DNA of 64,000 nucleotides. Origin: Pomphorhynchus laevis. Lineage: Eukaryota; Acanthocephala; Palaeacanthocephala; Echinorhynchida; Pomphorhynchidae. A program made the translations under genes and the position numbers. The stretch is from positions 62,001 through 126,000 of the forward strand of contig WNNJ02001240.1 of the NCBI GenBank assembly GCA_012934845.2. The letters run 5' to 3'. The notes under the pieces were generated by a model, which had not been told where the DNA came from, did not search any database, and saw nothing but the letters and a program-made list of their open reading frames with translations. This document shows, in pieces, positions 45,420 to 57,800 of the stretch (position 1 is the first letter of the stretch; every line of letters begins with the position of its first letter).

Positions 45420-46330
45420 TGATAAAGCGCCAATTTCCCTTTCAGAGAATATCAAATGCGCCAATTTTAACAAAAATTAAGAAAATAGAAAAATACCCAG
45501 AGTCAAAATATCTACAACAGATACTTGAAGGGCTTTGTAATAATAAATTTATTAATGTTATTTGTTAAATTTGTTATTTTTGATTTTGCTTTGACTTCGC
45601 CAGTTTTTTAATGTCGGGATGTAAATCCGTCACAGATTTCAATTCTTCAGATTTAAATCCGTGAGTCCTGACCGTATTTTACTTTGAATGAGATTTGAAA
45701 ACAGTTGTTCACATCTGTAAGTATATCCGAATCTACATATGTAGATTTGAGTAAATTTACTTAGTTCTGAAAACTTCTCTTGAGGTTATGACTGTCAGAG
45801 TTTAATTGTTTTAGTATCATTTCGGAGTAATTAAAACTCCTCCAATTCATTGTTGAAAACAATGAATTGGTTTTTAGTCCAACCAGTTTCATTTGTAAAT
45901 TAACAGGCATGTTCATTATTTGTTCATCATTCAATATAAACGGATTAGTTAATGCAATCACATTATGATCATCTTTGACAGTCTTGGAAGCGATTTTCAA
46001 AGGAATCATGCATCAACTTTAGTTTTTCTGTATATTCATACGTGTCTTTTTTGTTCTTAGAAATTTACTCTGCTTTTTTAAATGTGGAAAGTTGCATAAA
46101 TCTAGATTTTTTAGCTCATCTATTTAAAGCTTTAATTTAATTTTAAATGCTACGATAGAGTACTACACTATCGTAGTACTCTATCTAACTACACTAGGAA
46201 ATAACACGTTTTTACCTTGTAGTATCAAATTCAATTCTTTGAGATGACTGGTGATATCAACCAAAAATGCAAACTCAAACAGTCAGTTATCATTTATCAA
46301 TAAATTTCTTTCACTCGCCAGTTCATTGTT
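45420..46330 (-). pseudogene. hAT-superfamily transposase remnant (ZBED/EPM2AIP1-like)
   Basis: The minus strand reads LFEFAFLVDITSHLKELNLI followed by LQGKN (about 46290-46210), the conserved LAFL.DI..HLN.LN..LQGK block of domesticated-hAT-like transposases. Further down, VIALTNPFILNDEQ, MPVNLQMKLVGLKTNSLF and RFGYTYRCEQLFSNL-like sequence (about 45720) match the C-terminal dimerisation region (FGSTYLCEQ.FS.M). Several stops and frameshifts break it. It lies between H1 hammerhead units. Confidence 0.6.
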
Positions 46331-46559
46331 ATTTTTAAGAAAATCATGAATTTAGTTTTAAGCTTCCAGTACCTACTAAGACAACGCTCTCTAGAAAGTC
46401 ATCACACTTCACAAAATGGGTCGTTATTGACATAACACCCCATGTTTTTAGGCGAGTAGCCTTATTGCTGGAAGGTATGTAAATTAAATCCGGATGTATC
46501 CAAAAATTTAAGCTGATTATCCTGTGTATTATTTAAGAGGCTCCATACTGGTATCTTAC

Positions 46560-46940
46560 TTCCTTATTTATATTGCTGTTTTGATTTATTGGAACTAGCG
46601 TCATCTTATTTCGAGTATAATTCATGGATTTTATAATTCGGCATACCGTCGATGGCGTAGATGAATATGTATCCTGATCACTGTATGAAACGAGCTTTTC
46701 ACATATTGATTTGAGGTTGATGCAAGAATTTGCATCAATCTCAGAAGCTATTATATTCTTTTAATAGGAAAATCTTTCTTAGTAGCTCTCTTCTTTTCAG
46801 CTGCAGATTTAAAAACCGATGAATCTCGAAACTCTTTACTCTTATATAATCTTTTAACTGTTCTATAAGATAAATAAAGTATGGTAGACATCTCAATTTA
46901 CGATACATCTCTTTGTAATAATCACAAAAAGCATTCAATT
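46560..46940 (-). pseudogene. IS630/Tc1-like transposase N-terminal remnant
   Basis: The minus strand reads LSYRTVKRLYKSKEFRDSSV followed by FKSAAEKKRATKKDF, a helix-turn-helix block. It continues with NSCINLKSICEKLV, STPSTVCRIIKSMNYTRNKM and TLVPINQN. The order HTH, then S.STV.R.lK...YTRKKLTLVP, is typical of IS630/Tc1-type transposases just before the DDE core, which is absent. Confidence 0.55.
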
Positions 46941-47191
46941 CATTTTTTGTTATTGCCTATCTTAGTTTCCTTTGAGTTTCCTGGGTTTTTTGTGCGTCTT
47001 CTGTATCATTCGCATTTATCTCTCCTCTGTATTCAGTGCTATTATCATTTTCTATTAGTTAACATCTGGATCTATGTTCATTTTCTAAGGGTAAAATTAA
47101 AATATTTTCCAAAAAAGGTGTCTATAAAAATGAAATATTGTGACGCAATCATTTCTAGCCGGACGCGGAAGAACGACGATAACAGTAGCGA

Positions 47192-47274
47192 GTACCGTTT
47201 CGTCATCACAATGACTCATCAGTGCCAGATCCCTCCCACTGCTGGATACAGAGGATGACTGGCAGACGGCACAC
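47192..47274 (-). ncRNA. Type III hammerhead ribozyme, H1 family
   Basis: CTGATGA, GAAA and GTC are intact; stem I TGCCAG/CTGGCA, stem II GTC/GAC (improved over the 44.6-kb copy) and stem III GTGCCGT/ACGGTAC are perfect. Confidence 0.88.
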
Positions 47275-47511
47275 GAGTTATGTGTATGAAGTACCAGAAA
47301 GATTTCTGGTAACTTCACATTGAGTGCTAAATCAGCACTACTGCTTCACCAAATATGATCATTAGGAAAATCACTGGCAAATGCCAGCGCAGGTCTCTTT
47401 TTTATCGGTTAATATTGTTTTAATTTTCAAGAGAGTGTGAGACCATTCCGCGTGAATTATGTACGCAATCATTTTTAGCCAGACGCGGAAGAACGACGAT
47501 AAAAATAGCAA

Positions 47512-47594
47512 GTACCGTTTCGTGATCACAATGACTCATCAGTGCCAGATCCCTCCCACTGCTGGATACAGAGGTGGACTGTTATACCGCACAC
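47512..47594 (-). ncRNA. Decayed H1 hammerhead
   Basis: The core CTGATGA and GAAA are present, but the cleavage region is changed to GCGGTATAACAG, which breaks stems I and III. It is probably inactive. Confidence 0.75.
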
Positions 47595-47833
47595 GAGTCA
47601 TGTGTATGAAGTACCAGAAAGATTTCAGGTAACTTCACATTGAGTGCTAAATCAGCACTACTGCTTCACCAAATAGGATCATTAGGAAAAGCACTGGCAA
47701 ATGCCAGCGCAGGTCTCTTTTTTAATCGGTTAATATCTTTTTTAATTTTCAAGAGTGAGTGTGAGACTATTCCGCGTGAATTATGTACGCCATCATTTCT
47801 AGCCAGACGCGGAAGAACGACGATAACAGTAGC

Positions 47834-47918
47834 AATTACCGTTTCGTCATCACTATGACTCATCAGTGCCAGTTCCCTCCCACTGCTGGATGCAGAGGAG
47901 GACTAGCAGACGGTAATC
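47834..47918 (-). ncRNA. Type III hammerhead ribozyme with covarying stems
   Basis: Core intact. Stem III has changed on both sides to ATTACCGT/ACGGTAAT and is now 8 perfect pairs. Stem I is TGCTAG/CTGGCA with one G.U pair. Confidence 0.88.
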
Positions 47919-48150
47919 AACGAATGAATCAAGTGCATGATGTAGTAGAAAATATCTACTAACATCATCTAGAGTGATAAATCAGCACTACTGCTTCACC
48001 AAATAGGATCATCAGCAAAAGCACTGGCTAATGCCAGCGCAGGTCTCTTGAATATCGGCTAACTTAAATCATGTATCTCAAAATAGAGTGAACCAATCCG
48101 CGTGAAATACTTTGTTATCATTGAAGCCAGACGCGGACGAACGGTAGCAA

Positions 48151-48230
48151 GTACCGTTTCGCCATCACAATGATTCATCAGTTCCAGATTCCTCCCGCTA
48201 CTGGATGCAGGGAGGACTAGAAGACGGCAC
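48151..48230 (-). ncRNA. H1 hammerhead with compensatory stem I change
   Basis: Core intact. Stem I is TTCTAG/CTGGAA, a double change that keeps pairing. Stem II is weaker (ATC against GGC) but stem III is preserved (TGCCGT/ACGGTA). Confidence 0.8.
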
Positions 48231-48898
48231 GAAAATCTATATAATTTTAAAATCTGATTTTAATTAATTAATTTTATAATCTGAATTTTTTATATAATTT
48301 TAGATCTGATTAATCATTCTATTAATGGTATTTGGAAATGAATTGCAAAACTAATTTTGCGTCCACTCAAAACTCATTTTGCATAGACCTTACATAACTT
48401 GATGTTCATGTATTTTGTATCTAAAAACATTTATTTATAAATCATAGTTTAAATAAGCAAACATATTTTAATTCTAAAATTGCAGTGTTTTCAAATCAAT
48501 TCTCTGTTTGTCATTTCACTAAACAATGTCTAGTTCGGCTTTTATAATATCTAAATAATTGAAAAGTAAGATTTTTCAAGATAAAATATGATACCTTGTT
48601 TTGTGTTATCCCGTTTTGTATAAAAACTAGTATGGATGCAAACGAAATTATTTAACCTTTACCTTTCTGCTATACACACTGGCGTTGAGACAATAACTAC
48701 ATAGCTGTGTATGTATACAGTTAAGCACGGTAAATATAAAAATTTGTAATTCTAAAAACATTTAAAAGATTCACTACCAAAAACACGTGTTTAATGCTTG
48801 CTCATTGAAACAAAATACTATAAAAGTACAAAACTTTACAGAAAAATTTAAAATACAAACTTTTTTCTCGTATTTACTCTTGATATTACATGGCCTGG

Positions 48899-51800
48899 AT
48901 GTTACAAACTACAGTAATAGCATTACTGAGTACGTATGCCTATGGATGCACTCATTCACCTTTCGTAGTACATACGATAACGGATATTTCAACATCTGAT
49001 AATCAATATATCCTGACTGATTGGTAATTTTCATTTGGTGTTTAAAAATACATTATTGTTTTTACAGGAAATGCGACGCAAAGAAGGTACCTGTATCTGA
49101 TACAATAATGGGCTTGTAAGAAACAAACACGTCTTCATGTTGAAGATTTTGTAAACTGGTAATACTATTTAGCAAACTAAGCCATCAATTAATTTCGGAT
49201 ATTAGCTGTGTGTTTTCTGGAAAGACAGCTTTGAATTTGTAAGTGCAATTTATTAGCCGCTTTTGCTTTCTCCTTATATGATAAGTTCTAAATCATCAAA
49301 TTGGGGCTTTATTCACAATAAGTTTACATATTAATATATTTAATATGTATTAAATATATTTAATATATATTAAATAATATATTAATATACATTTTTATAT
49401 TATATAATTATATAATACAATTATATAATGTTATTATACTATATATATAAAAATTATTGTAAAAAAGATGATTTTGCCATATTCTATTTAGAAGGTAACA
49501 TAAACGTTTTATATTTGGATGCAAAAATAGATAATTTCAAAGTCCTATCCCTTTAAAACAAATGTTTAAAACAGTGTTAGACATTGATTTCGTTCATTGG
49601 ATCAACATTGGCAAATACATAGCAAACTAATATATAAGTATATATGCAAATATATAATATATAGTTTTTAAACATTATAAACATTTATATGAATTGAATG
49701 TGCGGATGACTATCATATCTCGGCAGTATATTGTTGATGCCCTTTATTATTATAAAACTTGCCGGATTTAAAAGTTTATTTTAAAAGCCATAAATTAATT
49801 TAATTTGGATATTTTATTATATATCTGAATATTATGTATTTTAATCTTTATTTACCAGCCAATATTGTTGTAAGATTTTTTATAAAGCTGTATTTCGTTA
49901 TATTGGTTGGATTTCATGATCATCGTTAATTTTGTATTGCTATATTGTAGATATCTCGATCACAATAAAATTGGTAATATTTCGAACTGTGCATTCATGA
50001 AAACCGATGTGTACCATTTGTAAGTTCAGATTTATTTATTATTCTAGTAATTTCAAAACATTTATCTGTCAACTAAAATTGTTCCCAAATACAATCATTT
50101 TACAAAATATTTTGGAATATTTAATTTTCTAGTTTATTTAATTATATTTTAAATTAACAGATTCTTTATTTTATTGTATTTTAATGTATGCTTTATACAA
50201 AGTATCTATTTATTGTAGTAAATATAATAAAATATATAGTAAATGTATATACAGATTTGATTTAAATTAGAATTGCAATTGAATGAAAACTAATTTAATA
50301 ATGTTCCACAAAATCAACATTCTTTGAACAAATTTATTTTGCCAGAACTAACGTACACTTAAAAATATTTATTTAGAATTCTTATTTTATCTAAAGATGC
50401 CTCTTTAAAAAGCTTTTCACAAAATGTACACAAAATATATTTTCCTGGATTTAATCGTTTAAGCAACTAATTATTAAGTGAATAATTAATTAATAATCAA
50501 CTAATTAAGTGAATTTTCATGCTTTTTGTTGTGGTATATAACAATCATTTTCTACTGAATATAACAATTCGCTGCTAATCATCTTATCTCTCACCTTTAT
50601 GTCTTTTTATTCTCCAAGTCATTTGTGATTCTCGATGGTTTCGTTTAATATTTTAATAGCACCGACTGATTGCTAGCGTATTTGAAACTTATTCTTCACT
50701 GTGCAATCGGTGGCTTTTAAAGCTTTCAGAAGTGGTATTTATCGCTGGAAGAAATAACCAGCAGTTTTGTAGCGGTTTCTTTTTTAAGAAAAGAAACCGC
50801 TTCTTGCTTTATATATTTAAATTTATTAATTTCTTATTATTTTATAATTATATTAAATATATATAATTATATATACCAAAACAAAATCTTAGAACAATGA
50901 GAAAACAAACAAATTGAAAAATTAAAATAATGTAATATTAGAATAATTAATTATAATTTAATTAAAGGTTGAAATAATATTTATTATTAAACATTAAATT
51001 AGGTTTCTTATGGATAAAATACGCTTCTTCAATCTTAATTCAATCAATTGCCCATTTTTTTGAAGGATGAAAGCCTGTGTTGAAGACTACAATCCTGAAA
51101 TATCTAAAGCAATTGTTTATATAATATTTCGCAATTTATTGAAAAAGAAAAAAGAAAATCAAAATCACAAAACAAAATAAAAAAATCATAAAACAAGTGA
51201 TAATCAATTATAATTTAATTTAAAACTGAAATCAGAATTGAGTGGAACAAAGAAAATAATTTCCCTTTATTTATAAAAAGAAGTGGTATTTAGAATAAAG
51301 AAGTGGTATTTATCGCTGGAAGAAATAACCAGCAGTTTTGTAGCGGTTTCTTTTTTAAGAAAAGAAACCGCTTCTTGCTTTATATATTTAAATTTATTAA
51401 TTTCTTATTATTTTATAATTATATTAAATATATATAATTATATATACCAAAACAAAATCTTAGAACAATGAGAAAACAAACAAATTGAAAAATTAAAATA
51501 ATGTAATATTAGAATAATTAATTATAATTTAATTAAAGGTTGAAATAATATTTATTATTAAACATTAAATTAGGTTTCTTATGGATAAAATACGCTTCTT
51601 CAATCTTAATTCAATCGGTTGCCCATTTTTTTTGAAGGATGAAAGCCTGTGTTGAAGACTACAATCCTGAAATATCTAAAGCAATTGTTTATATAATATT
51701 TCGCAATTTATTGAAAAAGAAAAAAAAATCAAAATAACAAAACAAAATAAAAAAATCATAAAACAAGTGATAATCAATTATAATTTAATTTAAAACTGAA

Positions 51801-54800
51801 ATCAGAATTGAGTGGAACAAAGAAAATAATTTCCCTTTATTTATAAAAATTACAATATTTCGATAGCTCCTGCTATCATCATGATTACAATAAAATGTTC
51901 TCAAAATTTTGAATTTTAACATTTATGCAAAAGTACAAGGACTAAATTAAAATAATAGAGTAATTAATTATAATTTAATTAAAACCAAAACAAAATCTTA
52001 GAACAATGAGAAAACAAACAAATTGAAAAATTAAAATAATGTAATATTAGAATAATTAATTATAATTTAATTAAAGGTTGAAATAATATTTATTATTAAA
52101 CATTAAATTAGGTTTCTTATGGATAAAATACGCTTCTTTAATAATGCGAGATAACCGTAGACTCAGCTAGCTGAATTGATTTATTTGATTTCAGTGCAGC
52201 CAATGAATTTTCATCCATCACTAAGATCTGTGTTTGCTACCTCAATAATATATATTCTTTATATATTATTCTCAATAATTATATATTCTTTAATAATGCG
52301 AGATAACCGTAGACTCAGCTAGCTGAATTGATTTATTTGATTTCAGTGCAGCCAATGAATTTTCATCCATCACTAAGATCTGTGTTTGCTACCTCAATAA
52401 TATATCAGATTGTAAATAAGTCAAAGCGACGATTATTTATTTCACAATATAATTCCAATATGTCGGTGCCACTGAGAACACCAGTATGAAGGATTATACT
52501 GTATATTATATATACCTTCTTAAATACCTTGAAATTTCTTTTAATACCTTTTAATACCTTCTTTTTCATCAATATTAGTTTTGTTAAGAATAAGGCTACC
52601 TGGATAAATTTGTTCGCTTATTGAATAAAAATTATTAGAGTTAAATACACATATATCATCAATGTATCGAAACATATTTCATATCTTTTTATAATTTAGA
52701 TTTTTTAAGCAGTTATGAACAAATTCATATTTTATAAAGCTTACAAACAAGTCAGCTATAGTTGGGCTACTATTACCTCCAATTGGAATACCTTTTACTT
52801 GTCTAAATATACATGTCCCTACTTTTAAATAATTTTGATTTATCAAAATATTTAAGGATTCTAATAATTCAATTTTATCCATATATTTATATTTACTTGA
52901 TGGCTTAATTTTTGTTAGATACGCGTTGTAGTTATTGTAGCATATACGGTATATCGTTTTCCATAGATTTTTCTAACGCTTCTCAAACATTGAAAAGCGA
53001 CTTAAAAACTTGATTAAAATACCAGTACTTACATTAATATCTATAATACTATAACAACGCTTCATTTTTTAAAAAAGTGCGTATTAAAAACAAATTTATA
53101 TTTTGAATAATTGTTTCATTATTGTTCTACTTTTGTAGAATATATACTGAGATAGTGTTATGTACAACTATTTAAGTATTAATTGAATTTTATTAGATTT
53201 GATTAATTTTAATCGAATTTATTTGTTTTTTTTTTCAAACATGCTTATTTTAAAGCAATATTTATTTGAAATTGTGATTTATTAATTAATAAATTAATAA
53301 ATTTTATTATTTATAAACTTAAATAAATTAATTTATTTATTATTTTAATAAATTAATTTATTTGTTAATTTTGACTATCTTACGTAAAATAATCTAAGTT
53401 TATGGCTAAACATAATTACCCATAAACTTAGTTTCCGCTCAATGGTAATTTTATCTGTAAAATTAGTGACTAATATTGCAGTTACTAATCAGAACACTAA
53501 TCCAAGCGTGGAATGAACAATTGTGTGCATTCAAAATTCATGGAAAATGATGTATCCGAATTTGCTCTATTTACATTGCCAGTTGCAATAATTGTAACAA
53601 TTATTGCAACATTATTCATTCAAAAATGAACGCTTAATCCCTGAATAAACCCTCTAGCGGCAAGTTATGAGGATATAGCAGTCATTCAGACAGGTGAAAT
53701 ACCCGTTTTTGGAGAATGCAAAAAGGAAAAGTACAATGAGATCGATAATATGATATATACATTCGATCCAATAGCCGTTGAGTCCTTGGGTGTCTTGGGA
53801 AAAAACCTCGTATTTTATCGAAGAGATCGGAAATATGATGTCCGAGACCACGGGTGAAATTCAATAAACGGTTTTCCTCAGGCAGCGATCAGCGAGGCAA
53901 TGCCGCTTGTATACTCGAGTGCCTAAGCAATCAATCGGTTGCCCATTTTTTTGAAGGATGAAAGCCTGTGTTGAAGACTACAATCCTGAAATATCTAAAG
54001 CAATTGTTTATATAATATTTCGCAATTTATTGAAAAAGAAAAAAAAATCAAAATAACAAAACAAAATAAAAAAATCATAAAACAAGTGATAATCAATTAT
54101 AATTTAATTTAAAACTGAAATCAGAATTGAGTGGAACAAAGAAAATAATTTCCCTTTATTTATAAAAATTACAATATTTCGATAGCTCCTGCTATCATCA
54201 TGATTACAATAAAATGTTCTCAAAATTTTGAATTTTAACATTTATGCAAAAGTACAAGGACTAAATTAAAATAATAGAGTAATTAATTATAATTTAATTA
54301 AAACCAAAACAAAATCTTAGAACAATGAGAAAACAAACAAATTGAAAAATTAAAATAATGTAATATTAGAATAATTAATTATAATTTAATTAAAGGTTGA
54401 AATAATATTTATTATTAAACATTAAATTAGGTTTCTTATGGATAAAATACGCTTCTTTAATAATGCGAGATAACCGTAGACTCAGCTAGCTGAATTGATT
54501 TATTTGATTTCAGTGCAGCCAATGAATTTTCATCCATCACTAAGATCTGTGTTTGCTACCTCAATAATATATATTCTTTATATATTATTCTCAATAATTA
54601 TATATTCTTTAATAATGCGAGATAACCGTAGACTCAGCTAGCTGAATTGATTTATTTGATTTCAGTGCAGCCAATGAATTTTCATCCATCACTAAGATCT
54701 GTGTTTGCTACCTCAATAATATATCAGATTGTAAATAAGTCAAAGCGACGATTATTTATTTCACAATATAATTCCAATATGTCGGTGCCACTGAGAACAC

Positions 54801-57800
54801 CAGTATGAAGGATTATACTGTATATTATATATACCTTCTTAAATACCTTGAAATTTCTTTTAATACCTTTTAATACCTTCTTTTTCATCAATATTAGTTT
54901 TGTTAAGAATAAGGCTACCTGGATAAATTTGTTCGCTTATTGAATAAAAATTATTAGAGTTAAATACACATATATCATCAATGTATCGAAACATATTTCA
55001 TATCTTTTTATAATTTAGATTTTTTAAGCAGTTATGAACAAATTCATATTTTATAAAGCTTACAAACAAGTCAGCTATAGTTGGGCTACTATTACCTCCA
55101 ATTGGAATACCTTTTACTTGTCTAAATATACATGTCCCTACTTTTAAATAATTTTGATTTATCAAAATATTTAAGGATTCTAATAATTCAATTTTATCCA
55201 TATATTTATATTTACTTGATGGCTTAATTTTTGTTAGATACGCGTTGTAGTTATTGTAGCATATACGGTATATCGTTTTCCATAGATTTTTCTAACGCTT
55301 CTCAAACATTGAAAAGCGACTTAAAAACTTGATTAAAATACCAGTACTTACATTAATATCTATAATACTATAACAACGCTTCATTTTTTAAAAAAGTGCG
55401 TATTAAAAACAAATTTATATTTTGAATAATTGTTTCATTATTGTTCTACTTTTGTAGAATATATACTGAGATAGTGTTATGTACAACTATTTAAGTATTA
55501 ATTGAATTTTATTAGATTTGATTAATTTTAATCGAATTTATTTGTTTTTTTTCAAACATGCTTATTTTAAAGCAATATTTATTTGAAATTGTGATTTATT
55601 AATTAATAAATTAATAAATTTTATTATTTATAAACTTAAATAAATTAATTTATTTATTATTTTAATAAATTAATTTATTTGTTAATTTTGACTATCTTAC
55701 GTAAAATAATCTAAGTTTATGGCTAAACATAATTACCCATAAACTTAGTTTCCGCTCAATGGTAATTTTATCTGTAAAATTAGTGACTAATATTGCAGTT
55801 ACTAATCAGAACACTAATCCAAGCGTGGAATGAACAATTGTGTGCATTCAAAATTCATGGAAAATGATGTATCCGAATTTGCTCTATTTACATTGCCAGT
55901 TGCAATAATTGTAACAATTATTGCAACATTATTCATTCAAAAATGAACGCTTAATCCCTGAATAAACCCTCTAGCGGCAAGTTATGAGGATATAGCAGTC
56001 ATTCAGACAGGTGAAATACCCGTTTTTGGAGAATGCAAAAAGGAAAAGTACAATGAGATCGATAATATGATATATACATTCGATCCAATAGCCGTTGAGT
56101 CCTTGGGTGTCTTGGGAAAAAACCTCGTATTTTATCGAAGAGATCGGAAATATGATGTCCGAGACCACGGGTGAAATTCAATAAACGGTTTTCCTCAGGC
56201 AGCGATCAGCGAGGCAATGCCGCTTGTATACTCGAGTGCCTAAGCAATCAATCGGTTGCCCATTTTTTTGAAGGATGAAAGCCTGTGTTGAAGACTACAA
56301 TCCTGAAATATCTAAAGCAATTGTTTATATAATATTTCGCAATTTATTGAAAAAGAAAAAAAAATCAAAATAACAAAACAAAATAAAAAAATCATAAAAC
56401 AAGTGATAATCAATTATAATTTAATTTAAAACTGAAATCAGAATTGAGTGGAACAAAGAAAATAATTTCCCTTTATTTATAAAAATTACAATATTTCGAT
56501 AGCTCCTGCTATCATCATGATTACAATAAAATGTTCTCAAAATTTTGAATTTTAACATTTATGCAAAAGTACAAGGACTAAATTAAAATAATAGAGTAAT
56601 TAATTATAATTTAATTAAAACCAAAACAAAATCTTAGAACAATGAGAAAACAAACAAATTGAAAAATTAAAATAATGTAATATTAGAATAATTAATTATA
56701 ATTTAATTAAAGGTTGAAATAATATTTATTATTAAACATTAAATTAGGTTTCTTATGGATAAAATACGCTTCTTTAATAATGCGAGATAACCGTAGACTC
56801 AGCTAGCTGAATTGATTTATTTGATTTCAGTGCAGCCAATGAATTTTCATCCATCACTAAGATCTGTGTTTGCTACCTCAATAATATATCAGATTGTAAA
56901 TAAGTCGAAGCGACGATTATTTATTTCACAATATAATTCCAATATGTCGGTGCCACTGAGAACACCAGTATGAAGGATTATTAAATTGTAATAAGTTAAT
57001 TGTTATTCCGGTTAGTGAAGCTATCTGGAACAGCTTAACTACTAAATCTTAACTGTTCAGTTATATATATTATATCAGACATATTATATCTTTATGTATA
57101 ATCTCTATTTTAAAATGTTCAAAATATCATGTTTAGAATTTTTCAACGAAAATAAAACATATTTGTCAAGCCACTAACACCAGTATGAAGGATTATACTG
57201 TATATTATATATACCTTCTTAACTACCCTTATTGCGGCAAAATTTGTTGTATCTACCTTCGTTAGTCTTGCAATATTAGAATTTGTTAAGAATGTTGATA
57301 AATTTGTTCGAACTTATTATATTTAATCAAATTAAAATTTTAGAGTTAAATACACATATATCATCAATTATCGAAACATATTTCATATTTTATAATTTAG
57401 ATTTTTTAAGCAGTTATGAACAAATTCATATTTTATAAAGCTTACAAACAAGTCAGCTATAGTTGGGCTACTATTACCTCCAATTGGAATACCTTTTACT
57501 TGTCTAAATATACATGTCCCTACTTTTAAATAATTTTGATTTATCAAAATATTTAAGGATTCTATTAATTCAATTTATCCATATATTTATATTTACTTGA
57601 TGGCTTAATTTTTGTTAGATACGCGTTGTAGTTATTGTAGCATATACGGTATATCGTTTTCCATAGATTTTTCTAACGCTTCTCAAACATTGAAAAGCGA
57701 CTTAAAAACTTGATTAAAATACCAGTACTTACATTAATATCTATAATACTATAACAACGCTTCATTTTTTAAAAAAGTGCGTATTAAAAACAAATTTATA

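Larger units (their letters stand above)
47110..48240 (-). repeat. Tandem array of four H1 hammerhead units (314-324 bp)
   Basis: Cleavage sites lie near 47265, 47585, 47909 and 48223. Each unit shares GCTTCACCAAATA.GATCAT, AGCGCAGGTCTCTT and AGACGCGGAAGAACG. The open frames crossing it on both strands are by-products of the repeat. Confidence 0.92.

Noticed and set aside
47097-47863. Several 65-125-codon frames on both strands
   Set aside because: They follow the hammerhead array period and cross the ribozymes, so they are repeat shadows.
48787-48999. 70-codon plus-strand open frame
   Set aside because: Overlaps the LRR signal-peptide exon in another frame; the frame starting at 48899 joins in phase to the LRR exons.
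53654-53864. Two overlapping minus-strand frames repeated in each 2.3-kb unit
   Set aside because: Antisense to the LINE tail, whose plus-strand reading has the PIAVES-G motif.
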